Below are positions 53,035 through 61,348 of a DNA stretch of 64,000 nucleotides, piece by piece. A program made the translations under genes and the position numbers. Numbering within the stretch: the first letter of the stretch is position 1; every line of letters starts with the position of its first letter. The notes under the pieces were generated by a model. It had not been told where the DNA came from, made no database searches, and worked only from the letters and a program-made list of their open reading frames with translations. Source of the stretch: CAZQVA01 sp964596685 (GTDB taxonomy: Bacteria > Chlamydiota > Chlamydiia > Chlamydiales > VFKH01); NCBI GenBank assembly GCA_964596685.1, contig CAZQVA010000008.1, positions 1 to 64,000 of the forward strand, in the 5' to 3' direction.

Positions 53035-53061
53035 TTGACGGACAATCGTTTACTTTATTAA
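53035..53061 (+). promoter_or_regulatory. Probable hrcA promoter
   Basis: TTGACG (53035-53040) followed by TATTAA (53056-53061), 15 bases apart (alternative registers TAAGAT exist), just downstream of CIRCE and about 13 bases before the hrcA ATG. Spacing is imperfect, as often in chlamydial heat-shock promoters. Confidence 0.45.
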
Positions 53062-53073
53062 GATATTAAGCAA

Positions 53074-54210
53074 ATGGAAGGCCCACTTACACTCATTAAT
53101 AAACCCTCGAAAAAGCACGACCGTCAATTTCGTGTCTTGAAAGGCTTAGTCGAACTGTATTTGCGTACAGGGAAGGCAATAGGCTCTTTGACCTTGCAAG
53201 AAAATGGCTTCCCCGATTTAAGCTCCGCGACTATTCGCAATTACTTCGCTAATTTAGAACAAGCTGGCTATTTAATGCAGCAGCATTCTTCTGGTGGACG
53301 GATCCCAACAGACGTAGGGTTGAAGTGGTGTATTGATCACTGGATGCAAGAAAAGCTGCCCCTTGAAACCCCTTTAGACGATTTGATGGGGTTATTTGCT
53401 AAGGAGCAGAAAGAAGTTGCTCTGCTATTGCAGAGTACGGCGGAAGTGCTGAGTCAGAAAACAAATACTGCTGTTTTTTTGACGGCGCCTCGCTTTGACC
53501 ACGATGCAATTGTGCAAATCAAGTTGGTGCCTCTCAATATCAACCGTTGTCTGTCAGTTATTCTCACACAATTTGGCGTTGTACAAACAGAGGTGTTGCA
53601 GGTTTCTCAAGAGAATGTTTCTTGGTCATTTGTGGAGCATTATTGCATGGCGCGCTTAGCGCAACAGCCTTTAGAGATCTGCAAAGATTCTCTAGAAGTG
53701 CAATTTGCCGAATCGATCTACTGTGAAATTATGATGCGTTATGTGGGACAGTATACGCATTTTACACAAAGTGATGTCTGGCGCACAGGACTCTCTAGGT
53801 TACTTGTTTGGGATGAGTTGAGCGATCCGGGCCACTTGATACAGGTGATGGGATTGTTTGAAAATCAAAACAACCTTCGATCACTATTACAGGCTATTGA
53901 AAAGCGCCCAGATTTAAGTATCTGGATGTCAGATGATTTAACTCCCTATATGCCAGGGACACGTGAATGTGCCGTAGCAGGTATTCCTTACTTTATTAAT
54001 CAGCTACCTGTCGGTGCAATTGGTTGCTTAGCCGCTAAGAGAATGGATTATCTCACCATAATTCCTCTTTTGCGCTGGTTTGCTGAAAAATTATCTGAAG
54101 CCTTAACACAGAATGTTTATCACTTCAAAATACAATGTAGACAAGCAAGTCAAGCGACTCCACAATTAACAAACCCATTTCCCTTACTGCAACATCAAAA
54201 TGAGAAATAA
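53074..54210 (+). CDS. hrcA: Heat-inducible transcription repressor HrcA
   Basis: Represses heat-shock operons through CIRCE. The N-terminal winged helix contains LVELYLRTGKAIGSLTL then LSSATIRNYFANLEQAGYL and HSSGGRIPTDVGLKWCID, diagnostic of HrcA. The C-terminal regulatory domain is normal and the protein has a C-terminal tail typical of chlamydial HrcA. 378 residues. First gene of hrcA-grpE-dnaK, the C. trachomatis CT394-396 order. Confidence 0.96.
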   Translation: MEGPLTLINKPSKKHDRQFRVLKGLVELYLRTGKAIGSLTLQENGFPDLSSATIRNYFANLEQAGYLMQQHSSGGRIPTDVGLKWCIDHWMQEKLPLETPLDDLMGLFAKEQKEVALLLQSTAEVLSQKTNTAVFLTAPRFDHDAIVQIKLVPLNINRCLSVILTQFGVVQTEVLQVSQENVSWSFVEHYCMARLAQQPLEICKDSLEVQFAESIYCEIMMRYVGQYTHFTQSDVWRTGLSRLLVWDELSDPGHLIQVMGLFENQNNLRSLLQAIEKRPDLSIWMSDDLTPYMPGTRECAVAGIPYFINQLPVGAIGCLAAKRMDYLTIIPLLRWFAEKLSEALTQNVYHFKIQCRQASQATPQLTNPFPLLQHQNEK

Positions 54211-54213
54211 GAG

Positions 54214-54735
54214 ATGAGTGAAGAATTCGAAGAAGAAAATGCCTCAAAGGATGAGGGGCAATCAGAGGAACAGACAGCGGCAGAAGTTGTTCACGAAGAA
54301 AAACCGGATTACAAAGATCTGTACCTGCGTCTCTTAGCTGACATGGAAAATGCTAAGAAGAGAATGCAAAAAGAGCGCGTAGAAACAATCCAGTACGCTA
54401 GTGAACGCGTGATCGCAGATTTTCTTCCCGCATTAGATAATTTAGAAAATGCACTGCGTTTTGCGGATCAAGCTTCTGTTGAAGTAAAGAATTGGGCGAT
54501 GGGCTTTCAGATGATTTTAGGGCAATTTAAGGAGGTTCTGGTCGCGCAGGGTGTGACACAGATCCCTAGTTTGGGTGCCGCTTTTGATCCCCATAGCCAT
54601 GAGGCTGTGGAGACCGTTGAAACAAATGAACACCCAGACGGTACAATTTTAGAAGAATTTACGAAAGGTTATCGCATGGGCACTCGCATTATTCGCCCTG
54701 CCCGTGTAAAAGTTGCAAAAAAGATAGAGGGATAA
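54214..54735 (+). CDS. grpE: Nucleotide exchange factor GrpE
   Basis: DnaK co-chaperone. Acidic N-terminus, a long coiled-coil helix (RLLADMENAKKRMQKERVET), and the beta-wing ending with AFDPHSHEAVETVE and YRMGTRIIRPARVKVAKK. 173 residues is normal. Three bases after hrcA. Confidence 0.95.
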   Translation: MSEEFEEENASKDEGQSEEQTAAEVVHEEKPDYKDLYLRLLADMENAKKRMQKERVETIQYASERVIADFLPALDNLENALRFADQASVEVKNWAMGFQMILGQFKEVLVAQGVTQIPSLGAAFDPHSHEAVETVETNEHPDGTILEEFTKGYRMGTRIIRPARVKVAKKIEG

Positions 54736-54736
54736 T

Positions 54737-56623
54737 ATGACTCAAGGAAATAAAGGCCGTAAAGGCAAAATTATCGGTATTGATCTTGGAACAACCAACT
54801 CATGTGTGGCTGTTATGGAAGGTGGAAGTGTTGTTGTAATCCCCTCTCCTGAAGGGACACGCACGACTCCATCAGTTGTTGCTTATAAGGGAAGTGAACG
54901 TCTAGCTGGGATTCCCGCAAAAAGACAAGCCGTAACAAATTCTGAACGTACTTTTTTCTCTACAAAGCGCTTTATTGGTCGTAAGCATAGTGAAGTTACG
55001 GAAGAAATTAAAACCGTTCCTTATAAAGTCGTGGCTGGAAATAATGGCGACGCAGTTTTCGAACTCGATGGTCAAAAACTTACCCCAGAAGAAATTGGCG
55101 CGCAAGTCTTGATCAAGATGAAAGAAGCAGCAGAAGCCTACTTAGGTGAAAAAGTCACCGAGGCGGTCATTACTGTTCCTGCGTATTTCAATGATTCGCA
55201 ACGCCAATCAACAAAAGATGCGGGGCGCATCGCTGGTCTCGATGTAAAACGTATTATTCCAGAACCAACAGCTGCTGCACTAGCCTATGGCCTAGATAAG
55301 CAACAAGGGGAAAAGAAAGTTGCCGTTTTTGACTTAGGTGGTGGTACCTTTGATATTTCCATCCTCGAAATTGGCGACGGCGTTTTTGAAGTGTTAGCAA
55401 CTAATGGGGACACACACCTCGGTGGCGATGACTTCGATAATGCGATTATCCAGTGGATGTTGACTGAGTTCAAGCGTGAAAATGGCATTGATCTGCGCAA
55501 TGACAAAATGGCATTACAACGTTTGCGCGATGCGGCTGAAAAAGCTAAGATTGAGCTTTCTGGCACACAGACAACGGAAATCAATCAGCCCTTTATTACT
55601 ATGGATGCAACGGGTCCAAAGCATTTAGCGATGACACTGACACGCGCAAAATTAGAGCAGCTTGTAGAAGGTCTAGTTGAGCGCACAAAAGAGCCTTGCC
55701 TCAAAGCATTGAGAGATTCCGGCCTACGCGCAGACCAGATCGATGAAGTGATTCTCGTTGGTGGAATGAGTCGTATGCCTGCTGTACAAGAAATGGTGAA
55801 GAAGCTCTTTGGTAAGGAACCTCACAAAGGGGTTAACCCAGATGAAGTTGTGGCAATTGGTGCAGCAATTCAAGGCGGCGTTTTAGCCGGTGAAGTTAAG
55901 GACGTTCTTTTGCTCGATGTGATCCCTCTGACACTTGGTATTGAAACACTAGGTGGAGTGATGACTCCTCTCGTTGAGCGCAATACGACTATCCCTACGC
56001 AGAAAAAGCAAGTTTTCTCTACTGCGAGCGATAATCAGCCTGCAGTGACAATTGTTGTGCTGCAAGGCGAGCGTAAGATGGCGAAGGACAACAAGGAAAT
56101 TGGACGCTTTGATTTGAGTGATATTCCACCAGCTGCGCGCGGTACTCCACAGATTGAAGTGGCTTTTGATATCGATGCAGACGGTATTTTACACGTCTCT
56201 GCAAAGGACTTGAAAACAGGCAAAGAGCAAAAAATCCGCATTGAGGCATCCTCGGGCTTAAGTGAAGAGGATATCAAGCGTATGGTGCGTGATGCTGAAG
56301 TGCATGCTGAAGAAGATAAGCGCTTGCAAGAAGCTGTTGAGGCTCAAAATGAAGCTGATGCCCTTGTTTTCCGTGCTGAAAAATCTCTGAATGAATTCAA
56401 AGATAAATTGCCAGCAGAAGTAGTCTCCGAAATTCAAGAGAAGATCGATGGCGTTAAAAAGGCGATTGAAACAAAAGATCCTGCTGCGATAAAGAGCGCA
56501 ACTCAGGATTTGAGTGCATCACTTCAGAAGATAGGAGAAAAGATGCAGAATGCTGCAGGAGATAATCCATCCGCTTCTGACACTCCTGACGTTGAGATTC
56601 TTGATGAAGAGGATAAAAAATAA
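54737..56623 (+). CDS. dnaK: Chaperone DnaK (Hsp70)
   Basis: ATP-dependent chaperone. Phosphate-1 motif IIGIDLGTTNSCVAVMEGG, VITVPAYFNDSQRQSTKDAG, FDLGGGTFDISILEIGDG, VILVGGMSRMPAVQ and the substrate-binding domain are all present; acidic tail ends VEILDEEDKK. 628 residues, near the normal 640. Third gene of the heat-shock operon. Confidence 0.98.
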   Translation: MTQGNKGRKGKIIGIDLGTTNSCVAVMEGGSVVVIPSPEGTRTTPSVVAYKGSERLAGIPAKRQAVTNSERTFFSTKRFIGRKHSEVTEEIKTVPYKVVAGNNGDAVFELDGQKLTPEEIGAQVLIKMKEAAEAYLGEKVTEAVITVPAYFNDSQRQSTKDAGRIAGLDVKRIIPEPTAAALAYGLDKQQGEKKVAVFDLGGGTFDISILEIGDGVFEVLATNGDTHLGGDDFDNAIIQWMLTEFKRENGIDLRNDKMALQRLRDAAEKAKIELSGTQTTEINQPFITMDATGPKHLAMTLTRAKLEQLVEGLVERTKEPCLKALRDSGLRADQIDEVILVGGMSRMPAVQEMVKKLFGKEPHKGVNPDEVVAIGAAIQGGVLAGEVKDVLLLDVIPLTLGIETLGGVMTPLVERNTTIPTQKKQVFSTASDNQPAVTIVVLQGERKMAKDNKEIGRFDLSDIPPAARGTPQIEVAFDIDADGILHVSAKDLKTGKEQKIRIEASSGLSEEDIKRMVRDAEVHAEEDKRLQEAVEAQNEADALVFRAEKSLNEFKDKLPAEVVSEIQEKIDGVKKAIETKDPAAIKSATQDLSASLQKIGEKMQNAAGDNPSASDTPDVEILDEEDKK

Positions 56624-57238
56624 GTGTCTTTATTAGGCAACTTAAAAAAAGGGCTACTCTTTATTGTGAGTGGCCCTTCTGGTTCTGGTAAAACCACTTT
56701 AGTCAATCGACTTCTTGCTGAGTATCCCGTTGTTCGTAAAAGTGTATCTTATACGACGCGTGCGCCTCGTCCTCAAGAGGTGCATGGCCATGATTATTTT
56801 TTTGTTACGAAAGAACAATTTTGTGAAAAAAAAGCCGGGGGACATTTTCTTGAAACGATTACCTTGTTTGGTGCCGAATATGGCACATGTCGCGATAATA
56901 TCACGGCTGAGCTGCAGGCTGGACATCACTTGATTTTAGTGATTGATCCAGAAGGCGCGGGTGCGGTAAAGGCTCAAATGGAAGCAACCTCAATTTTCAT
57001 TATGCCTCCCTCCTTAGACACTCTAGCGCACCGCTTAAGGGGACGCGGTACTGAAGATGAAGCAGAGTTGCTTCAAAGACATGGACATGCCCTTGCAGAT
57101 ATTGGACATGCAGACAAATATGATTATCGCGTGGTAAATGAACAAGTAGAGACAGCATATATTGCGTTATGTGCTATATTAATCGCTGAAGAACATAAAA
57201 CAATTCATATAAAGAGGGACTCATGCAATTACAGTTGA
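56624..57238 (+). CDS. gmk: Guanylate kinase
   Basis: Phosphorylates GMP to GDP. Walker A IVSGPSGSGKTTLVNRLLAE, then SVSYTTRAPRPQEVHGHDYFFV and the GMP-binding FLETITLFGAEYGT. 204 residues. GTG start directly after the dnaK stop with no room for its own leader, so it is probably read through from the heat-shock operon. In C. trachomatis gmk (CT030) is followed by a small gene, as here. Confidence 0.94.
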   Translation: MSLLGNLKKGLLFIVSGPSGSGKTTLVNRLLAEYPVVRKSVSYTTRAPRPQEVHGHDYFFVTKEQFCEKKAGGHFLETITLFGAEYGTCRDNITAELQAGHHLILVIDPEGAGAVKAQMEATSIFIMPPSLDTLAHRLRGRGTEDEAELLQRHGHALADIGHADKYDYRVVNEQVETAYIALCAILIAEEHKTIHIKRDSCNYS

Positions 57239-57429
57239 CCAACGAAAGCGTGAAGAAGAGATTCACAAGCCCATTTCATCTAGTTATTCATACAATTGAT
57301 GTTGCAAAAGATCTGATGAAAACAGGTCGTTGCTGCAAAGTGCATACTTCCATTCAAAATCCTGCTTTCCAAGCACTCTTGGAAGTCGAAGAAGAAAAAG
57401 AGATTCTTCCTACGGCGGTCAGCGAATAA
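57223..57429 (+). CDS. Small RNA polymerase omega-like protein
   Basis: A 68-residue protein overlapping the gmk end by 16 bases, with AGAGGGACTC before its ATG. KRFTSPFHLVIHTIDVAKDL resembles the omega N-terminal helix (x-x-R-F-x-L-V-x-x-x-A-x-R-A), and NPAFQALLEVEEEKE resembles the omega tail A-L-x-E. gmk-rpoZ is a common order in bacteria, and the chlamydial CT031 occupies this slot. I call it omega-like rather than certain RpoZ. Confidence 0.55.
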   Translation: MQLQLTNESVKKRFTSPFHLVIHTIDVAKDLMKTGRCCKVHTSIQNPAFQALLEVEEEKEILPTAVSE

Positions 57430-57487
57430 TTTTGTCTAAAGGCCATAGTGCAGGCTTCTTGCTCTATCTAACAAAAGGAGACACACT

Positions 57488-57541
57488 GTGGCTGCAACAA
57501 ATATCACGAATAAAATGATTTTTGCGGGGATGGCTCTATAG
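57488..57541 (+). CDS. Very short peptide with good ribosome binding site
   Basis: GTG at 57488, eight bases after AAAGGAG, opens 17 codons (MAATNITNKMIFAGMAL, stop 57539-57541). It is probably the remnant 5' end of a lost gene or a leader peptide. Low confidence. The surrounding interval 57430-57628 otherwise holds a terminator-like hairpin. Confidence 0.25.
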   Translation: MAATNITNKMIFAGMAL

Positions 57542-57567
57542 CGTTTTTATTTCTTAAGTTGATCGTC

Positions 57568-57630
57568 GATAGCAGAAGAGATATGCACTCATTTGCCCAG
57601 CATCTCTGCTATCAAATTTCCCTCCTTTTT
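57568..57630 (+). terminator. Terminator-like hairpin after gmk operon
   Basis: GATAGCAGA (57568-57576) pairs with TCTGCTATC (57605-57613), with a further GAT/ATC near the loop, followed by a pyrimidine-rich CCTCCTTTTT tract. Plausible intrinsic terminator for hrcA-grpE-dnaK-gmk-omega transcription. Confidence 0.45.
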
Positions 57631-57883
57631 AGTTTCGCAATATGGAAAAAATTGGCAGATTCTCCAATTGTGCAACAGCCTGTTGCACTTTTCCATAGGC
57701 GTGATAAAATGCCCTCATAGTAAACATATTACGTCTTGAAAACCCTTCGACTCCAGGAAACTTATTTTGAAGGTCTTTAGCTACTCTTTCCAGAACTTTG
57801 CTACCCCAACAAAGTAAAAAACTTGCTCTATAACTCAAAATATATTGGATTTGTGAGTTATAGAAATGAGGTCTATAACTCAT
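57629..57883 (-). pseudogene. DUF1016 (YhcG-type nuclease) fragment
   Basis: The 84-codon frame contains WGSKVLERVAKDLQNKFPGV then GFSRRNMFTMRAFYHAYGKVQQAVAQ, an unmistakable N-terminal DUF1016/PDDEXK (YhcG) segment. The intact protein has about 350 residues, so most of the gene, including the nuclease domain, is missing. The first 25 codons are out of register with the family and consist of an imported TCTATAACTCA-repeat sequence. No function expected. Confidence 0.75.
57827..57882. repeat. Three copies of TCTATAACTCA
   Basis: TCTATAACTCA occurs at 57827-57837 (plus), 57854-57864 (minus, as TGAGTTATAGA) and 57872-57882 (plus), inside a 56-bp segment. Same 11-mer each time. Such spaced repeats resemble a transcription-factor operator array or plasmid-type iterons, here at the junction of two gene remnants. 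Confidence 0.7.
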
Positions 57884-57938
57884 GTACTGGAATTGGCAAC
57901 TAGCGGACTGGCCGCAGTTTACTTATGATTCCAACTAG
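57882..57938 (+). pseudogene. Remnant of a Fic/DUF4172-type gene
   Basis: The ATG at 57882 gives MYWNWQLADWPQFTYDSN and a TAG stop at 57936. This matches the conserved start of Fic-domain proteins with a DUF4172 N-terminus (W-x-W-Q-x-x-x-W-P-x-F-x-Y-D). The remainder is missing or out of frame; the next kilobase is unrelated. Interpreted as a broken gene. Confidence 0.6.
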
Positions 57939-58062
57939 GGGCATTGATGCAACAACGCTGATTCAAACCTATTTATTTTAAATACAATTAAAACAATTGA
58001 ATTTATATTTAATCTACATCATAATTAATGTATTATTTTTTATTGAATAAGTGGGTGGGTTT

Positions 58063-59410
58063 ATGGTGTCCGGAGTAGAGCCAGTTGTAGAGTCCATGTT
58101 GAGTGAAGTTGTCAAAGCTGTTACAGAAGTGGTAGCAGCACCTTGTACGCGTCTTTGGAATAGCCGAAGCATTAGCAGCCTCCTTCAAGAATTACCTAAC
58201 ACTGTTTGTTCACCTCTTGTAAAAAGGCAATTGACGGAAGAAACGTTATCCAAAATTTTCCAGGAAGTTAATGCACAACGCAAAGAATTAAACAAGCTCA
58301 CCCGTTGCTCCATGCGCAAGATCGAAGGTGTGTTGATTTCAATAACGCCAAAAGAACAAGGTGGCGTGTTTGTCATGATTCCTTTGAGTGTTAAGGGTAG
58401 TCAATGGGTTCCCCTTGTATGCACATCGCGCAAGGTCGTTCAGGTAGGACTAAAAATCTCTAGGCATCCGATTGATAAGCTCAAGCTGTATGTAGCGATT
58501 GATCTTCTTCATAAAGACATGTGGGACATGGAGGCTGGGAGCTTAAAAGCAGCGCTCGGCTATAAAATTGCTCCTCCAAAAACAAAATTTTCGCGCGCTG
58601 ACGCCTGCAGGATCATGCAAGAATATTATCTGTCTGGTGATTGGTATGACGCTTTAGCGAAATATGATAAAGATCCCTCTAAGAGACTAGAACAAGTCAT
58701 GCCTATGGCAATAGCTGCCGCCAAATCGCTCGCTTCCATACATGAAGTAAATTGTGTGCATAACGATATAAAAACAGAAAATATTCTTTTTGATCGACAT
58801 GGAAATGCGCAGGTGACTGATTTTGGCATGCTAAATGGTATTCAAGCCCCTGTTACTCGCTGGCAAATAGGTACGGTGGGTAAGCGAGCGCCTGAAATCG
58901 TTAGATTTGCAATGATGATAGAGGCATTTTGTTATAAGAATGGTGAGGATCCACGCGCTGCTGATATCTGGGGACTCGGAGTTGCCATTGCAGAGNNNNN
59001 NNNNNNNNNNNNNNNNNNNNNNNNNNNNNNNNNNNNNNNNNNNNNNNNNNNNNNNNNNNNNNNNNNNNNNNNNNNNNNNNNNNNNNNNNNNNNNNGGTGA
59101 GGATCCACGCGCTGCTGATATCTGGGGACTCGGAGTTGCCATTGCAGAGGCATTTGTGCAAGAAAGATTTTTAGCGGTCGTATTTAGTAGACCCACCTTA
59201 GAAGACATACTATTAGAAGGCAAGCTGAGATCAGTGCCTTCCGATGAAAAATGGCACCCTATGGTCGTACAAGCTCTTGTTGGCAAGGCTATGCCGCAAA
59301 ATCTAGCAAAATTGATTGCACAGATGTGTTCTATCAATATTACAAAACGTCCAACAATCGCAGAAGTTCAACTTCAGCTGCAACAGATAAACTCAATAAA
59401 AAGACCTTAA
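58063..59410 (+). CDS. Ser/Thr protein kinase, interrupted by an assembly gap
   Basis: Reading from the ATG at 58063 (GGTGGG upstream), the protein has a 130-residue N-terminal region, VQVGLKIS as the likely beta-3 Lys, the catalytic loop VHNDIKTENILF (HRD changed to HND), VTDFGMLNG, RAPEIV and DIWGLGVAIAE. A run of 100 N follows at 58996-59095. The 54 bases before the N run (58942-58995) are repeated exactly after it (59096-59149). Collapsing that overlap removes 154 bases and leaves a continuous frame of about 397 residues, ending LQQINSIKRP. So the gene is most likely intact. Candidate secreted kinase; no signal peptide. Confidence 0.8.
58996..59095. other. Assembly gap (100 N) with duplicated 54-bp flanks
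   Basis: The N run separates two identical 54-bp sequences, a sign that two contig ends overlapped but were scaffolded with a placeholder instead of being merged. No biological insertion needs to be invoked. Confidence 0.93.
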
Positions 59411-59423
59411 GAGAGGCTATAGT

Positions 59424-60728
59424 ATGGACGGTATTCAACCGATCACAACTGCTCCAGTCACACCACCTAATCCACCAATGCCATTTAGACCTTTAAGCGG
59501 CGTCGCTAAAAGTGCTCTCTGCTGTACGACAGCTGCTGCTGTAAGTACGTTAATGCCGTTTGATGCTGAAGCTGCTCCAGTTGCGCCACAGGCGCCTCTT
59601 TATGTAGCAAGCCAGCGAGATGATTTAAGCGAACTATGGCGTCAAGCCATTGGTCAAGATCGTCAGGATGTAATGGATGCTCTTGGAAAATATGCGCGTG
59701 AAGAATCTCCTCTACTTGCAATGCGCCAAGCCAACGATGTACAGAGCTATTCTCTCGTCGTTCGTTTTGCACGCTCTTGCGGTTTGAATATACGTCCTGT
59801 ACAAGAAGAAAAACTTGATGTTGGAAATTTGTCGAGTCAATGGAGTCTGGCGACAGATCATCCACCTATTGGTGCTACAATTGTTGATGGAGAAGATACT
59901 TTTCAGATGGCATCTTGTAATGTTTTAAACAGTTGCTATATCCATTGGGTGCACACACAAGGTCTTGATCAGGCAAATTTTACTAAATTACAGGCACAAC
60001 CGGCAGAAGAAAGTGTTCCGGGATACATGAAAGGACTTAATCTGCGCGATATTGCGAATGCAGAGATGGTCTTTGATATGCTTAATCATCCGACGCACCC
60101 ACGTGACGTCGTTGCTTTGCAAGAATGCTCGAGGGCTTTTTTGTCTTATTTAAGGGCCAATTTGCCTGAAGGATACGCTTTGCTCGATGCAGATGCCTAT
60201 AAAGAGAATTGGAATCAATCGGCGATCATTTACAAAACTTCTCACTTCCAACTGCTCGAATGTAAGGTGACTTATCCTTATCTCAATGTGCACTTAGAAA
60301 AATCCCTTCTCGAAGCGAAACTGCTCAACCTTAACAATAATAAGGTCTATAGCTTTTTGAGTACTCATGTGCCTGGTCGTGAAGATGGTCAAGGACTTGA
60401 TGATTTAGCTGTTGTGGCGCTTGAGCATCTTGATCCTAACGTGACAACGATTTATCTTGGAGATATAAACTTCAAAGAGCATGAGATAGAAGAGCATTTC
60501 TTGAAGGTTGCAAGAGAAAAAGGCAGGACGCTGCAACAGTTTCAAGATATGTATGAGATATGGAGCTGTTATAATACCAATATCCTTATCGATAAAAAAA
60601 CTGGTAACTGTGGCAGTAAGCGCATTGACCATTTCCTCATCATTGGCGAAAATCGCCCAGATGCGATCATGGAAAATGAGCCAGATGATGTCGTAGAAGG
60701 TCTTTCTAAGACAATAGATCTCTTGTAA
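59424..60728 (+). CDS. EEP-fold (endonuclease/exonuclease/phosphatase) family protein
   Basis: A 434-residue protein with N-terminal Pro/Ala region and a hydrophobic patch (SALCCTTAAAVSTLMP), then an EEP domain. The motif set is present: SCNVLN (metal-site Asn), PRDVVALQECS (metal Glu), QSAIIYK, FLSTHVPG, TIYLGDINFKEHE (Asp-x-Asn) and the final SKRIDHFLI (Asp-His pair). This family cleaves phosphodiester or phosphoester bonds of nucleic acids or phosphoinositides; the substrate cannot be told. It follows the kinase by 13 bases and the two are probably co-transcribed. A host-targeted phosphoinositide phosphatase or nuclease is one possibility. Confidence 0.83.
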   Translation: MDGIQPITTAPVTPPNPPMPFRPLSGVAKSALCCTTAAAVSTLMPFDAEAAPVAPQAPLYVASQRDDLSELWRQAIGQDRQDVMDALGKYAREESPLLAMRQANDVQSYSLVVRFARSCGLNIRPVQEEKLDVGNLSSQWSLATDHPPIGATIVDGEDTFQMASCNVLNSCYIHWVHTQGLDQANFTKLQAQPAEESVPGYMKGLNLRDIANAEMVFDMLNHPTHPRDVVALQECSRAFLSYLRANLPEGYALLDADAYKENWNQSAIIYKTSHFQLLECKVTYPYLNVHLEKSLLEAKLLNLNNNKVYSFLSTHVPGREDGQGLDDLAVVALEHLDPNVTTIYLGDINFKEHEIEEHFLKVAREKGRTLQQFQDMYEIWSCYNTNILIDKKTGNCGSKRIDHFLIIGENRPDAIMENEPDDVVEGLSKTIDLL

Positions 60729-60754
60729 TATTCAACGCACAGCCCGGGGCAGCG

Positions 60755-61348
60755 CTATTCTATTGAACCGCTGCTCCTTGCTATTAATTCTTGTACAGAA
60801 AGTGCCTCATTACACTCTAGCGTAAGTTCATTTAGCTCATCGCGAGCCTCATTGCGTTGGCCGATATCCTCTAGTAGAGCAGCAAGTTCTTGATCGTAGT
60901 GGGAAAGATCTTTTTGAATCGCAGCTGCTTGTTCAGGTTCATTTTTATCAATTAATATTTTAGAATACTCGCGAACGCATTCAAGTGCCTCAGAAGATAG
61001 GGAAGTTCTAATTGGTGGAATGTGCACCATGGAGCGAACGGTTGAAATGGGAGCCCGCTGCAATAGGGTAGCTAATTCGGTAAAAGTACGCGCGGCATCC
61101 TGCTGAATGCATCTAGATTCCAAAGCATCCTTTATCCATTCTTGCTGAATATTTAAACGATTGGCACAGCGCGCCTGGTCAAGATGGACATTTTGCTCCA
61201 TGAGTGTTTGAGGTAATCGCATCTCTGAAATTTTTTTTGCAAGGGCACCTAATTGCGTATCAAGGGCAGTAGGGCTTAAAGGAGCACAGAGTGTTTCGAG
61301 TAAATTGACAAAGGAAGGGCGTGGTGAGTTAATGGCAAGAGTGGACAT
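60755..61348 (-). CDS. Helical orphan protein downstream of lptG
   Basis: Not recognised. 197 residues from MSTLAINSPRPSF, preceded by AAAGGA about twelve bases upstream. Mostly helical with a Glu/Asp-rich C-terminal part (SHYDQELAALLEDIGQRNEA, TPR-like in feel). No signal or membrane segment. It overlaps the lptG 3' end by 20 bases; an upstream in-frame start would reach deep into lptG and is unlikely. Confidence 0.6.
   Translation of the reverse strand: MSTLAINSPRPSFVNLLETLCAPLSPTALDTQLGALAKKISEMRLPQTLMEQNVHLDQARCANRLNIQQEWIKDALESRCIQQDAARTFTELATLLQRAPISTVRSMVHIPPIRTSLSSEALECVREYSKILIDKNEPEQAAAIQKDLSHYDQELAALLEDIGQRNEARDELNELTLECNEALSVQELIARSSGSIE

Noticed and set aside
58942..59149. Genuine tandem repeat inside the kinase
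   Set aside because: Exact identity on both sides of exactly 100 N and in-frame restoration after merging point to an assembly overlap.
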